Assembly: GCF_029968035.1 (NCBI RefSeq) | Contig: NZ_JASCIQ010000026.1 | Span: 1-64,000, forward strand | Direction: 5' to 3' | Length of the DNA: 64,000 nucleotides | Source of the DNA: Streptomyces cavernicola | GTDB lineage: Bacteria > Actinomycetota > Actinomycetes > Streptomycetales > Streptomycetaceae | Part shown: positions 8,829 through 17,121 of the stretch, in pieces | Numbering within the stretch: the stretch's first letter is position 1 | Layout of the letters: each line of letters opens with the position of its first letter | Notes under the pieces: generated by a model | Databases searched by the model: none | What the model was told of the DNA's origin: nothing | The model's input: only the letters and a program-made list of their open reading frames with translations | Translations under genes and position numbers: made by a program

Positions 8829-10037
8829 ATGCCCGTATGGGACGACCTGGTCGGACAGGAGCGCGTCGCGGCGCAGCTCGACGCCGCCGCCCGGGACGCC
8901 GACGCCCTGGTGACCGCGCAGGCCACGGGCGAGGAGGTGGCCGACGCCTCCAAGATGACGCACGCCTGGCTGTTCACCGGCCCACCCGGTTCGGGCCGCG
9001 CCACGGCCGCGCGCGCCTTCGCCGCCGCCCTCCAGTGCGTCAGTCCAGACCGCGCCCTCGGCGGCGCCCCCGGCTGCGGCTTCTGCGACGGCTGCCACAC
9101 GTCGTTGATCGGTACGCACGCGGATGTGGAAGTCGTGCGGACGGACCTGCTCAGCATCGGTGTGAAGGAGACCCGCGAGCTGGTCCGCCGGGCCCAGCTC
9201 TCACCCGCCGGCGGCCGCTGGCAGGTCATCGTTCTGGAGGACGCCGACCGCCTCACCGAGGGCGCGGGCAACGTCCTCCTGAAGGCGGTCGAGGAGCCCG
9301 CTGCCCGTACGGTGTGGCTGCTGTGCGCGCCTTCCCTCGAGGACGTGCTGCCCACGATCCGCTCCCGCTGCCGGCACCTGACGCTGCGCACGCCTTCGGT
9401 GGAGGCGGTCGCCGACCTCCTGATCCGCCGGGACGGCGTCGAGCCGGCCGCCGCGACAGCAGCCGCCCGCGCCACCCAGGGCCATATCGACCGGGCCCGA
9501 CGGCTCGCCACGGACGAGCGGGCCCGCGCGCGCAGAGCGGCCGTCCTCAAACTGCCGATGCGCGTCGACGAGATCGGTGGCTGCCTGAAGGCGGCGCAGG
9601 AGCTGATCGACGCGGCGGCCGACGACGCGAAGCAGGTCGCCGAGGAGATCGACGCCAAGGAGACCGAGGAGCTGAGGGCGGCGCTCGGCGCGGCACAGGG
9701 CGGCCGCATGCCGCGCGGCACGGCGGGCGTGATGAAGGAGCTGGAGGACAAGCAGAAGCGCCGCAGAACGCGTACGCAGCGCGACAGCCTCGACCTCGCC
9801 CTGATCGACCTCACGGGCTTCTACCGCGACGTCCTCGCACTCCAGCTGGGCTCCCAGGTGGCCCTCGCCAACACCGAGGTGCGCGACGCCCTCGACCGCA
9901 TCGCGCAGAGCACCTCGCCGGAGACGACGCTGCGCCGCATCGAGTCGATCGCCGCCTGCCGCACGGCACTTGACCGCAACGTCGCACCACTCCTGGCGGT
10001 GGAGGCGATGGCGGTGTCGCTGAGACGCGGCGCCTGA
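8829..10037 (+). CDS. holB: DNA polymerase III delta' subunit
   Basis: Clamp-loader delta' subunit (402 residues), part of the complex that loads the sliding clamp. The N-terminus MPVWDDLVGQ is characteristic of actinobacterial HolB. An altered nucleotide-binding loop, GPPGSGRAT (near residue 50), has Arg where ATPases have Lys; delta' is not expected to hydrolyse ATP. A Cys cluster (CGFCDGC plus an upstream Cys) is the structural zinc site of the family. KAVEEP and the SRC sensor-like motif (IRSRCRHL) follow. The ATG at 8829 is preceded by GGAAAGGCAGGGG. The stop codon lies inside the first unit of a 42-bp tandem repeat. Confidence 0.95.
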   Translation: MPVWDDLVGQERVAAQLDAAARDADALVTAQATGEEVADASKMTHAWLFTGPPGSGRATAARAFAAALQCVSPDRALGGAPGCGFCDGCHTSLIGTHADVEVVRTDLLSIGVKETRELVRRAQLSPAGGRWQVIVLEDADRLTEGAGNVLLKAVEEPAARTVWLLCAPSLEDVLPTIRSRCRHLTLRTPSVEAVADLLIRRDGVEPAAATAAARATQGHIDRARRLATDERARARRAAVLKLPMRVDEIGGCLKAAQELIDAAADDAKQVAEEIDAKETEELRAALGAAQGGRMPRGTAGVMKELEDKQKRRRTRTQRDSLDLALIDLTGFYRDVLALQLGSQVALANTEVRDALDRIAQSTSPETTLRRIESIAACRTALDRNVAPLLAVEAMAVSLRRGA

Positions 10038-10138
10038 GGCGGGGCGCTCGGGGCGCGGGGCTTGAGGTGCGGCGCCTGAGGCGTGGTGCTCGGGGCGCGG
10101 TGTTTGAGGTGTGGCGCTTTGGGGTGTGGTGCCGGAGG
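10029..10138 (+). repeat. 42-bp tandem repeat spanning the holB stop codon
   Basis: Units at 10029-10070, 10071-10112 and a partial unit at 10113-10138, each opening with GGCGCCTGAGG or a variant. Units 1 and 2 differ at only a few positions. The TGA that ends holB is within GGCGCCTGA of unit 1 and is repeated in unit 2, so the array probably arose by duplication of the gene's 3' end. Confidence 0.85.
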
Positions 10139-10191
10139 GGCGGTGGCCACGGAATGTGCGCGGTCGACCACCCTCCGGATACGCTCCCCGG

Positions 10192-11736
10192 ATGGGAACC
10201 AGGCTCCGCATCATCCGCACCGGCGGCTCACTCCTCGTGGCTGCTGCGCTGCTGGTCTCGGGTTGCTCGTCCGATTCCGGGAGCTCGCCGTCCAACTCCC
10301 CGGAGTTCGCGCTGCCGACGCAGACGCCGAAGGAGCTGAAGCCGTACTACGACCAGAAGTTGAGCTGGCGCGGCTGCGGCGTGCCCGGCTTCCAGTGCGC
10401 GTCGATGAAGGCGCCGCTCGACTACGAGAAGCCGCAGAAGGGGGACATCAAGCTGGCCGTCGCCCGTAAGAAGGCCACGGGCCCCGGCAAGCGGCTCGGC
10501 TCGCTGATGGTCAACCCGGGCGGCCCGGGTGGGTCGGCGATCGAGTACCTGCAGTCGTACGCCGCGATCGGGTACCCGGAGCCGGTCCGCGCGCAGTACG
10601 ACATGGTGGCCGTCGACCCGCGCGGCGTGGCCCGCAGCGAGCCCGTCGTATGCCTCGACGGCAAGGCGATGGACGCGTACACGGAGACGGACACCACCCC
10701 CGACGACCAGACCGAGACCGACCTGCTCGTCACGGCGTACAAGAAGTTCTCGCAAGGGTGCGAGCAGAAGTCCGGCAAGGTGCTCCCGCACGTCTCCACG
10801 GTCGCCGCCGCCCGTGACATGGACGTGCTGCGCGAGGTCCTCGGCGACAAGAAGCTCCAGTACGTGGGGGCCTCGTACGGCACGTTCCTGGGCGCGACGT
10901 ACGCGAGCCTCTACCCCTCGCGGACCGGGCGACTCGTCCTCGACGGCGCGATGGACCCGTCGCTGCCCGCGCGGCGGATGAACCTGGAGCAGACGGCGGG
11001 CTTCGAGACGGCGTTCCAGTCCTTCGCCGAGGACTGCGTGCGCCGCAAGGACTGCCCGCTCGGCACCGACAGCCCGCAGGCGGCCGGCAAGCGGCTGAAG
11101 GAATTCTTCCGCGCCCTGGACAAGCAGCCGATCCCGACCGGCATGGGCCGCAAGCTCGGCGAGTCCCTCGCCACGACCGGCGTGATCGCCGCGATGTACG
11201 ACGAGGCGGCCTGGCCGCAGCTGCGCGACGGCCTCGCGACGGCCATCGAGGACAAGGACGGCGCGGGCCTGCTGTTCCTCGCCGACAGCTACTACGAGCG
11301 GGACGGCGACGGGAAGTACGCGAACCTGATGTTCGCCAACGCCGCCGTGAACTGCCTCGACCTGCCGCCCGCCTTCAAGTCCCCGGACGAGGTGAAGAAG
11401 GCCCTGCCGGAGTTCGAGAAGGCGTCCCCGGTCTTCGGCGAGGGCCTCGCCTGGGCCTCCCTGAGCTGCGCGTACTGGCCCGTCCGCGCCACCGGCGAGC
11501 CGCACCCCATCCACGCCAAGGGCGCCGCCCCGATGGTCGTGGTCGGCACGACGCGCGACCCGGCCACCCCGTACAAGTGGGCCGAGGCCCTCGCCAACCA
11601 GCTGGACACCGGCAGCCTCCTCACCTACGACGGCGACGGCCACACCGCGTACGGACGCGGCAGCGATTGCGTGGACTCGACGATCAACCGCTACCTCCTG
11701 GAGGGGACGGAACCGGCGGACGGGAAGAGGTGCTGA
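10192..11736 (+). CDS. Secreted alpha/beta-hydrolase lipoprotein, tripeptidyl aminopeptidase family
   Basis: Exported serine peptidase of 514 residues related to the Streptomyces tripeptidyl aminopeptidases (Tap, SlpD/SlpE). The N-terminus is a lipoprotein signal ending in the lipobox LVSGC, so the mature protein is anchored outside the membrane by its Cys. The catalytic triad is visible: Ser228 in GASYGT, Asp456 in TTRDPATP and His484 in GDGHTAY; the last two belong to the C-terminal TAP-like domain. The oxyanion region NPGGPGGSA is present. The ATG at 10192 is chosen because the signal peptide starts there. It is followed by tRNA-Thr on the same strand. Confidence 0.92.
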   Translation: MGTRLRIIRTGGSLLVAAALLVSGCSSDSGSSPSNSPEFALPTQTPKELKPYYDQKLSWRGCGVPGFQCASMKAPLDYEKPQKGDIKLAVARKKATGPGKRLGSLMVNPGGPGGSAIEYLQSYAAIGYPEPVRAQYDMVAVDPRGVARSEPVVCLDGKAMDAYTETDTTPDDQTETDLLVTAYKKFSQGCEQKSGKVLPHVSTVAAARDMDVLREVLGDKKLQYVGASYGTFLGATYASLYPSRTGRLVLDGAMDPSLPARRMNLEQTAGFETAFQSFAEDCVRRKDCPLGTDSPQAAGKRLKEFFRALDKQPIPTGMGRKLGESLATTGVIAAMYDEAAWPQLRDGLATAIEDKDGAGLLFLADSYYERDGDGKYANLMFANAAVNCLDLPPAFKSPDEVKKALPEFEKASPVFGEGLAWASLSCAYWPVRATGEPHPIHAKGAAPMVVVGTTRDPATPYKWAEALANQLDTGSLLTYDGDGHTAYGRGSDCVDSTINRYLLEGTEPADGKRC

Positions 11737-11800
11737 GCGGTCTGCCGGGGGCCCGAGAAGGCGTCGGCGGGGGTGGTCAGGGGCACCCCTTCTAACCCTG

Positions 11801-11806
11801 TAGACT
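11801..11806 (+). promoter_or_regulatory. Candidate -10 for tRNA-Thr
   Basis: TAGACT lies 58 bases before the tRNA 5' end and fits the streptomycete -10 pattern; the matching -35 is weak. This implies a short 5' leader to be processed off. Confidence 0.35.
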
Positions 11807-11864
11807 TAACGCCGCTGCTGATGCGAACCTCTCCCTGCGGGAAGAGACCTCATCTCCGCAGCTT

Positions 11865-11938
11865 GCCGCCTTAGCTCAGATGGCCAGAGCAACGCACTCG
11901 TAATGCGTAGGTCTCGGGTTCGAATCCCGAAGGCGGCT
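11865..11938 (+). tRNA. tRNA-Thr (anticodon CGT)
   Basis: Full cloverleaf of 74 nt. The acceptor stem GCCGCCT pairs with AGGCGGC, the D-arm starts AGCTCAGATGGCCAGAGC, and the anticodon stem ACGCA/TGCGT encloses the loop CTCGTAA (anticodon CGT). The T-arm GGGTTCGAATCCC is canonical. The 3' CCA is not encoded. A Thr tRNA is a known type of phage and element integration site in streptomycetes, and a degenerate copy of its 3' half lies 190 bp downstream. Confidence 0.97.
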
Positions 11939-11945
11939 CAGTTGG

Positions 11946-11978
11946 AACCCCAGGTCAGATAGTTTCTGACCTGGGGTT
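11946..11978 (+). terminator. tRNA-Thr terminator
   Basis: A 14-bp perfect stem (11946-11959 with 11965-11978), 5-base loop, followed by TTCTGTTG. It begins 8 bases after the tRNA. A near copy is at 12153-12185. Confidence 0.85.
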
Positions 11979-12092
11979 TTCTGTTGCTCTGGCGGCGCTG
12001 TCCGATCCGCGAAACGACGAGGGATTCCCTGACCTTTGAGGTTTCGCTCAGTGCAGGGGTGTGGCTGCAGCACATCGATGCATTCGACCGCT

Positions 12093-12145
12093 GATCACGC
12101 AGGCCCCCGTAATGGAGGTCCCGGGCTCGAATCCCGAAGGTGGCT
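12093..12145 (+). pseudogene. Degenerate 3' half of tRNA-Thr
   Basis: The segment carries CCGTAATGG, an AGGTC variable-loop match, a T-arm GGGCTCGAATCCC and GAAGGTGGCTC, aligning with the anticodon loop to the 3' end of tRNA-Thr (11895-11939) with a few substitutions and small indels. The 5' half is not recognisable and no acceptor stem can form, so it is not a working tRNA. It is followed by a copy of the tRNA terminator, so tRNA end plus terminator were duplicated together. Confidence 0.75.
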
Positions 12146-12152
12146 CCGCTGG

Positions 12153-12185
12153 AACCCCAGGTCATGTTGATCGTGACCTGGGGTT
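12153..12185. terminator. Duplicated terminator at the end of paaABCDE
   Basis: Perfect 12-bp stem AACCCCAGGTCA (12153-12164) with TGACCTGGGGTT (12174-12185). It repeats the tRNA terminator upstream and lies 17 bases past the paaE stop, so it probably ends the paa operon from the other direction. Confidence 0.75.
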
Positions 12186-12202
12186 CTCTGCTGCTCGTGG
12201 GG

Positions 12203-13351
12203 TCAGCTGTCGAAGTCGACGGTCAGGGAGTCGGAGACGGCGAAGGTCTGGCAGGTGAGGACATAGCCCGCGTCGACCTCGGACTGTTCGAGGGCGAAGT
12301 TGCGGCGCATCTCGGCCTCGCCGTCGCAGACCAGGGCGCGGCACGTGCCGCAGACGCCGCCCTTGCAGGCGAACGGGACGTCGGGGCGGGCCTGTTGGGC
12401 GCCCTCCAGGATGCTGCGGTCGCGGGGGAGGGGGGTGGTGGTCGTGCGGCCGTCGAGGCTGATGGTCACCTCGCTGACGGGGCCCTCCGCGGGGGTCTCT
12501 GCGTGCTGGACCTCTCGTACCGGTTCGTCGTCCGCGAAGAAGAGCTCCTGGTGGACGCGGTCCTCGGGGACGCCGAGGCTGTCGAGGACGGTCTGCGCGT
12601 CGCGGACCATGCCGTGCGGGCCGCACAGCCACCAGTGGTCGGCGTCGTCGACGTCGATCAGCGAGCCGATGAGGGCGGCGAGGCGGTCGGCGTCCAGGCG
12701 GCCGGAGAGCATCTCGGCCTCGCGTGGCTCGCGGGACAGGATGTGTCCGAGTTGGAAGCGGGACGGGAACTGGTCCTTGAGGTCGGCCAGTTCGTCGGCG
12801 AACATCACCGTGTTGCTGCGCCGGTTTCCGTAGAACAGGGTCACGCGGGAGCGGTCGTCGGCGGCCAGGAGTGACGCGGCGATCGACAGCATCGGGGTGA
12901 CGCCGGAGCCGGCGGCGATCAGGACGTGATGGCCCCCTTCGCCGAGGTCCGGGGTGAACAGGCCGGTGGGGGTGAGGACTTGGACCTCGTCCCCGGGGCG
13001 CACGTCGTTGACCAGCCAGGAGGAGAAGAGGCCGCCGGGCACGACGCGTACGCCGATCCGCGGGTCGCTGCCCACCGGCGAGCAGATGGAGTACGAGCGG
13101 CGCTCGTCGCGGCCCTCGATCTCGCGGCGCAGCGTCAGGGACTGGCCGGGGCGGTGCGCGAACTCCTCGGCCAGCTCGGCCGGGATGTCGAAGGTGACCG
13201 CGGCGGAGTCCTCCGTCAGCGGCTCGACCGCGGCGATCCGCAGGGTGTGGAACACCGGGCGGCGGCGGCTTCGGCCTGCCGCTCCTGCCGATCCCGTCGC
13301 TCCCGGAGTCTGGGCGGCGCTGTGGGCGGCTGCGCTGGTGAGGGCGGTCAT
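12203..13351 (-). CDS. paaE: Phenylacetyl-CoA 1,2-epoxidase, reductase subunit E
   Basis: Electron-transfer subunit (382 residues) that passes electrons from NADPH through FAD and a 2Fe-2S centre to the PaaA diiron site. The FAD-binding RSYSICSP motif is near residue 88, the NAD(P) motif GSGVTPMLS near 150, and the C-terminal plant-type ferredoxin domain has ACKGGVCGTC plus a last Cys in YVLTCQTF. The ATG overlaps the paaD stop by one base (TGATG), so translation is coupled. The first 30 residues are an Ala/Ser/Thr-rich extension. It is the last gene of a five-gene operon ending at a terminator. Confidence 0.96.
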   Translation of the reverse strand: MTALTSAAAHSAAQTPGATGSAGAAGRSRRRPVFHTLRIAAVEPLTEDSAAVTFDIPAELAEEFAHRPGQSLTLRREIEGRDERRSYSICSPVGSDPRIGVRVVPGGLFSSWLVNDVRPGDEVQVLTPTGLFTPDLGEGGHHVLIAAGSGVTPMLSIAASLLAADDRSRVTLFYGNRRSNTVMFADELADLKDQFPSRFQLGHILSREPREAEMLSGRLDADRLAALIGSLIDVDDADHWWLCGPHGMVRDAQTVLDSLGVPEDRVHQELFFADDEPVREVQHAETPAEGPVSEVTISLDGRTTTTPLPRDRSILEGAQQARPDVPFACKGGVCGTCRALVCDGEAEMRRNFALEQSEVDAGYVLTCQTFAVSDSLTVDFDS

Positions 13352-13917
13352 CAGATCTCCTTGACCTGCTCGTACGGTTCCAGGCAGCTGCGGCAGCGGC
13401 GCAGGGCCCGGCAAGAAGTGGCGCCGAAGCGGGAGGTCTCCTCGGTGTCGTCCGAGCCGCAGTAGGGGCAGGGCACGACGCGCCGGGTGGGCGAGAGGAT
13501 CAGGGGCAGCGGGCCTCCGCCGCGGTGCCGGGGGGCCGGGCCGGGCGGGGCGATGCCGTGCTCGGTGAGCTTGCGGCGGCCCTCCGCGGAGATCCAGTCC
13601 GTCGTCCACGGCGGGTCGAGGACCGTCTCTATCCGGACGTCGGCGAACCCGGCCGACTCCAGGCGCGCCGCCAGGTCGGCCCGCATCTCCGCCATCGCGG
13701 GGCAGCCGGAGTACGTGGGCGTGAGGGTGGCGGTCACCGAGCCGTTCGCGTGGGTCTCCACGGCGCGCAGCACGCCCAGTTCCAGGAGCGTGAGCATGGG
13801 CAGTTCAGGGTCTACGACCTCCGCGGCGACCTGCTCGGCTGTGCTCAGAGGGCGGGTCGGACGCGCGGTCGTCGCGGGCGTCGTCGTGGGACGCGTCGTC
13901 GTCGCCGTCATCGTCAC
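13351..13917 (-). CDS. paaD: Phenylacetate degradation protein PaaD (MIP18/DUF59 family)
   Basis: 188 residues. The DUF59 (MIP18) domain has DPELPMLTLLELGVLR and TYSGCPAMAEM, and the C-terminus has two Cys pairs (CPYCGSDDTE, then CRALRRCRSC) likely to bind zinc or an iron-sulfur cluster. The family is needed for epoxidase activity and is thought to help assemble or repair metal centres. The GTG at 13917 overlaps the paaC stop as GTGA and has GGAAGG six bases upstream; an ATG at 13911 is a weaker alternative. The first 25 residues are a Thr/Pro-rich tail with repeated TTTRPTT-like units. Confidence 0.93.
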   Translation of the reverse strand: MTMTATTTRPTTTPATTARPTRPLSTAEQVAAEVVDPELPMLTLLELGVLRAVETHANGSVTATLTPTYSGCPAMAEMRADLAARLESAGFADVRIETVLDPPWTTDWISAEGRRKLTEHGIAPPGPAPRHRGGGPLPLILSPTRRVVPCPYCGSDDTEETSRFGATSCRALRRCRSCLEPYEQVKEI

Positions 13918-14777
13918 CACGTGCCTTCCGGGTGTGCGCGGGCCACGACCTGGAGTTCGGCGAGGAGCGGCTCCAGGTGTTCCGTGCGGTCGCCCGCGCG
14001 GCCCGAGCCGGGAACCGGGGCCGCCTGCGCGTCGGTGAGACCGGCCGCCTCGGCCACCTGCGCAAGCACCGCACGCGTCGCCTCGGCCACCGACCGCGCC
14101 GAGACGCCGAAGCCCTCCGCGACCTCGTCCTCGTACAACTCCGCGAGCCAGGGCGTCAGTTGATCCCAGGCGGCCTGCATGCGGCGGTGCGACTCCTCGG
14201 TGCCGTCGCCGAGCCGGACCACCCACTCGGCCGCGTACTGCCGGTGGTACGCAAGCTCCTTGACGCCCTTCGCGGCGACCGCGGCGAGGACCGGGTCCGC
14301 GCAGCCGGCCAGCTTCTCGAAGAGGGCGAGCCGCCAGGCGGACTGGACCAGGATGCGGCCGACGCAGAACGCGAAGTCCCCGCCCGGGAGTTCGACCAGG
14401 CGGACGTTGCGGAACGCCTCAGCGTCCCGGAAGTAGGCGTACGCGTCCTCGCCGCGGCCGGTGCCGTCGGCCTGGCCGGCTCGGGCGTAGAGGAGGCGGG
14501 CCTGGCCGAGCAGGTCGAGGCCGATGTTGGCGAGCGCGACCTCCTCCTCCAGCTCAGGGGCGCGGGTGCACCACTGAGCGAGGCGTTGCGCGGCGACCAG
14601 GGCGTCATCGCCGAGTGCCGTGCAGCAGGCGGCGAGTGCTCGGCCGTCGACACCCTCGGGGAGGGCGGTCGCCACACCGTGCAGCGGGTCGGCGAAGCCG
14701 GTGCCGAACGCCCAGCGCGCATCGCCGTCCGCGCCCCCGGCCTCGGCCAGGGACAGGTGTATGTGATCGTCGCTCAT
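13914..14777 (-). CDS. paaC: Phenylacetyl-CoA 1,2-epoxidase, structural subunit C
   Basis: 287 residues, ferritin-like helical fold. PaaC is the non-catalytic partner of PaaA in the (PaaAC)2 core; it keeps the four-helix bundle (for example LANIGLDLLGQARLLYARAG, and KELAYHRQYAAEWVVRLGDG) but its metal ligands are incomplete, as in the family. The ATG at 14777 is followed by MSDDHIHLSL; 17 bases separate it from the paaB stop. The stop overlaps paaD by four bases. Confidence 0.94.
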   Translation of the reverse strand: MSDDHIHLSLAEAGGADGDARWAFGTGFADPLHGVATALPEGVDGRALAACCTALGDDALVAAQRLAQWCTRAPELEEEVALANIGLDLLGQARLLYARAGQADGTGRGEDAYAYFRDAEAFRNVRLVELPGGDFAFCVGRILVQSAWRLALFEKLAGCADPVLAAVAAKGVKELAYHRQYAAEWVVRLGDGTEESHRRMQAAWDQLTPWLAELYEDEVAEGFGVSARSVAEATRAVLAQVAEAAGLTDAQAAPVPGSGRAGDRTEHLEPLLAELQVVARAHPEGTW

Positions 14778-14794
14778 GTCTGCTCCTGGTCCGG

Positions 14795-15088
14795 CTAGAT
14801 GTGCGGGACGTCCGCGGGGATGTCGTAGAACGTCGGGTGCCGGTAGACCTTGTCGCCGCTGGGCTCGAAGAAGGGGTCCTTCTCGTCGGGCGTGGAGGCG
14901 GCTATGTCGTCGCTGCGGACCGCCCAGACGCTGACGCCCTCGTTGCGGCGGGTGTAGAGATCGCGGGCGTGGGTGAGCGCCATCCGGTCGTCGGCGGCGC
15001 GCAGCGAGCCGACGTGGACGTGGTTGAGTCCGCGCTTGCTGCGCACGAAGATCTCGTACAGCGGCCACTGGCCGTTCGTCCCGCTCAT
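14795..15088 (-). CDS. paaB: Phenylacetyl-CoA 1,2-epoxidase subunit B
   Basis: 97 residues, the usual length for PaaB, the small subunit that bridges PaaAC heterodimers and is required for activity. Recognisable by WPLYEIFVRSKRGLNHVHVG near the start and by the C-terminal region SGDKVYRHPTFYDIP. Its ATG overlaps the paaA stop as ATGA, indicating coupled synthesis and fixed subunit ratios. Confidence 0.95.
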   Translation of the reverse strand: MSGTNGQWPLYEIFVRSKRGLNHVHVGSLRAADDRMALTHARDLYTRRNEGVSVWAVRSDDIAASTPDEKDPFFEPSGDKVYRHPTFYDIPADVPHI

Positions 15089-16101
15089 GCGGCGTGCTCC
15101 TTCTCTTCCCGGCGGGCCTGCTTGGCCGCATGCGCCGCCGCTGCTTCGCGCACCCAGGCGCCCTCTTCGTGCGCCGTGCGGCGCCGGCCGACCCGCTCGG
15201 CGTTGCACGGCCCGTCGCCCTTGATGACGCGCATCAGCTCGGTGAAGTCGGGCCGGCCGAAGTCGTGTTGGCCGCGCTCCTCGTTCCACCGCAGTTCGGG
15301 GTCGGGGAGTGTGACGCCCAGCTTCTCGGCCTGCGGCACGGTCATGTCGACGAACTTCTGGCGCAGCTCGTCGTTGGAGTGCCGCTTGATGCGCCAGGCC
15401 ATCGACTGGGCGGAGTTGGGGGAGTCCTCGTCCGGCGGGCCGAACATCATCAGGGAGGGCCACCACCAGCGGTCGACCGCGTCCTGCACCATGGCCCGCT
15501 GCTCCTCGGTGCCGCGCATCATCGTCATGAGCAGCTCGTAACCCTGGCGCTGGTGGAAGGACTCCTCCTTGCAGACCCGCACCATGGCCCGCGCGTACGG
15601 CCCGTACGAACTGCGGCACAGGGGCACCTGGTTGCAGATCGCCGCGCCGTCGACGAACCAGCCGATGACTCCCACGTCGGCGAAGGTGGGGGTCGGGTAG
15701 TTGAAGATCGAGGAGTACTTCTGGCGGCCCTCGATGAGGCGCTCGGTCAGGTCCTGACGGTCGGCGCCCAGGGTCTCGGCCGCGGAGTAGAGATACAGGC
15801 CGTGCCCCGCCTCGTCCTGCACCTTCGCGAACAGGATCGCCTTGCGGCGCAGCGACGGCGCGCGCGTGATCCAGTCGCCCTCCGGCTGCATGCCGATGAT
15901 CTCCGAGTGGGCGTGCTGCGCGATCTGGCGGACCAGCGTCTTGCGGTATCCCTCCGGCATCCAGTCGCGCGGCTCGATCCGCTGGTCCTTGGCGATGGTG
16001 CGGTCGAAGTGCTCCTGGAGGTGTGTGTGCTCCTGGGGGTGGAGGCGCTCCTGGGGGCGTTCGGCGGCGCCGTCCGGAGACGGGGATGCAGAGCTTGACA
16101 T
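15085..16101 (-). CDS. paaA: Phenylacetyl-CoA 1,2-epoxidase, catalytic subunit A
   Basis: 338 residues. PaaA holds the diiron centre that epoxidises the aromatic ring of phenylacetyl-CoA. Both metal-ligand motifs of the bacterial multicomponent monooxygenase fold are visible: DEAGH in AKVQDEAGHGLYLYSA and EESFH in CKEESFHQRQG. The ATG at 16101 has GGGAAGG upstream at good spacing; longer GTG or TTG starts are possible but add nothing conserved. First gene of paaABCDE. Directly upstream, 16116-16133, is a palindrome resembling one in the paaN/paaI divergent promoter. Confidence 0.97.
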   Translation of the reverse strand: MSSSASPSPDGAAERPQERLHPQEHTHLQEHFDRTIAKDQRIEPRDWMPEGYRKTLVRQIAQHAHSEIIGMQPEGDWITRAPSLRRKAILFAKVQDEAGHGLYLYSAAETLGADRQDLTERLIEGRQKYSSIFNYPTPTFADVGVIGWFVDGAAICNQVPLCRSSYGPYARAMVRVCKEESFHQRQGYELLMTMMRGTEEQRAMVQDAVDRWWWPSLMMFGPPDEDSPNSAQSMAWRIKRHSNDELRQKFVDMTVPQAEKLGVTLPDPELRWNEERGQHDFGRPDFTELMRVIKGDGPCNAERVGRRRTAHEEGAWVREAAAAHAAKQARREEKEHAA

Positions 16102-16115
16102 GGACACCCTTCCCA

Positions 16116-16133
16116 ACCGACCGTTCGTTCGGT
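16116..16133. promoter_or_regulatory. Putative PaaR-type (TetR) operator of paaA
   Basis: ACCGACCGTTCGTTCGGT contains the 14-mer ACCGTTCGTTCGGT (16120-16133), which matches ACCGAATGTTCGGT in the paaN/paaI intergenic region at 11 of 14 positions. It ends within 15-32 bases of the paaA start, so a bound repressor would block transcription. TetR-family PaaR repressors control paa genes in actinobacteria; assignment here is inference from the shared motif. Confidence 0.55.
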
Positions 16134-16227
16134 CTTCAGTGTCGTGTACTTCGGTGCTTGTGGCAAGAGGGGACAGGAATCGGTTTTCGACGGTGCCTGT
16201 TCTACGGCCAGAGGCGTGGGGCCTCGG

Positions 16228-17121
16228 TCAGTCCCATGCGTAGAAGCCCCTGCCGCTCTTGCGGCCCAGCTCGCCGCGGGCGACCTTCTCGCGCAGCAGC
16301 GCGGGCGGGGCGAAGCGCTCGCCGAGGGTCGCGTGCAGGTACTCCGCGATGGCCAGGCGTACGTCGAGGCCGACCAGGTCGGTCAGGCGCAGCGGGCCCA
16401 TCGGGTGCTTGTAGCCCAGGCTCATCGCGGAGTCGATCGCGGTCGGCTCGGCGACGCCCTCCTCGACCATGCGGATCGCCTCCAGGCCGAGTGCGAGGCC
16501 GAGGCGGCTGCTCGCGAAGCCGGGGGAGTCCTTGACGACGACGTCCGTCTTGCCCAGGGCGCGGGTCCAGGCGAGGGCGGACCGCAGAGTCGTCTCGGAG
16601 GTGTCGGGCGCGACGATCAGCTCGACGAGCGCGGAGGCGGGCACGGGGTTGAAGAAGTGCATGCCCAGGAAGCGGCCGGGGAGCCGGAGCGCGGTGCTCA
16701 GCTCCGCGACCGACAGCGAACTGGTGTTGGTGGCGAGGACGGTGTCTTCGGCGACGGCCTGCTCGGCGGCGGCGAGCAGCCGGGCCTTGAGGGCGGCGTC
16801 CTCGGGGACGGCCTCGACGACGAGCCGGACCCCGGCGGGCAGTTGCTGGGCGGACGCGACCGTGGCGACTCTGGCGAGGACGGCCTCGGTGGGCTCCGTC
16901 AGCTTGCCGCGCTCGGCCGCCCGCGCCAGGCCCTGGGTCACGCGCGCCAGGGCGGCCGCCGCGGCTTCGGCCCCGCTCTCGACGACGGTGACCTGCGAGC
17001 CGACGGCGGCGAAGGACTGCGCGATGCCCGCGCCCATCCGGCCGCCGCCGATCACCGCGACGGACTCGGGGGCGGACTCGGTGACGGAACCCGGGGCGGT
17101 CCTGTTCTCCTGGGGGCTCAT
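16228..17121 (-). CDS. paaH: 3-hydroxyacyl-CoA dehydrogenase (PaaH-like)
   Basis: 297 residues, single-function NAD-dependent 3-hydroxyacyl-CoA dehydrogenase; in this cluster it should oxidise 3-hydroxyadipyl-CoA to 3-oxoadipyl-CoA. The Rossmann motif IGGGRMGAGIAQSFA is near residue 25, the catalytic-region HFFNPVP at about 153, and DSPGFASSRLG follows; the C-terminal domain ends SGRGFYAWD. The ATG overlaps the upstream gene's stop as ATGA. Last gene of the paaN operon, 127 bases upstream of paaA on the same strand, so readthrough is possible. Confidence 0.93.
   Translation of the reverse strand: MSPQENRTAPGSVTESAPESVAVIGGGRMGAGIAQSFAAVGSQVTVVESGAEAAAAALARVTQGLARAAERGKLTEPTEAVLARVATVASAQQLPAGVRLVVEAVPEDAALKARLLAAAEQAVAEDTVLATNTSSLSVAELSTALRLPGRFLGMHFFNPVPASALVELIVAPDTSETTLRSALAWTRALGKTDVVVKDSPGFASSRLGLALGLEAIRMVEEGVAEPTAIDSAMSLGYKHPMGPLRLTDLVGLDVRLAIAEYLHATLGERFAPPALLREKVARGELGRKSGRGFYAWD

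Noticed and set aside
12061..12145. A second functional tRNA-Thr
   Set aside because: Only the 3' half is recognisable; the acceptor and D stems cannot form.
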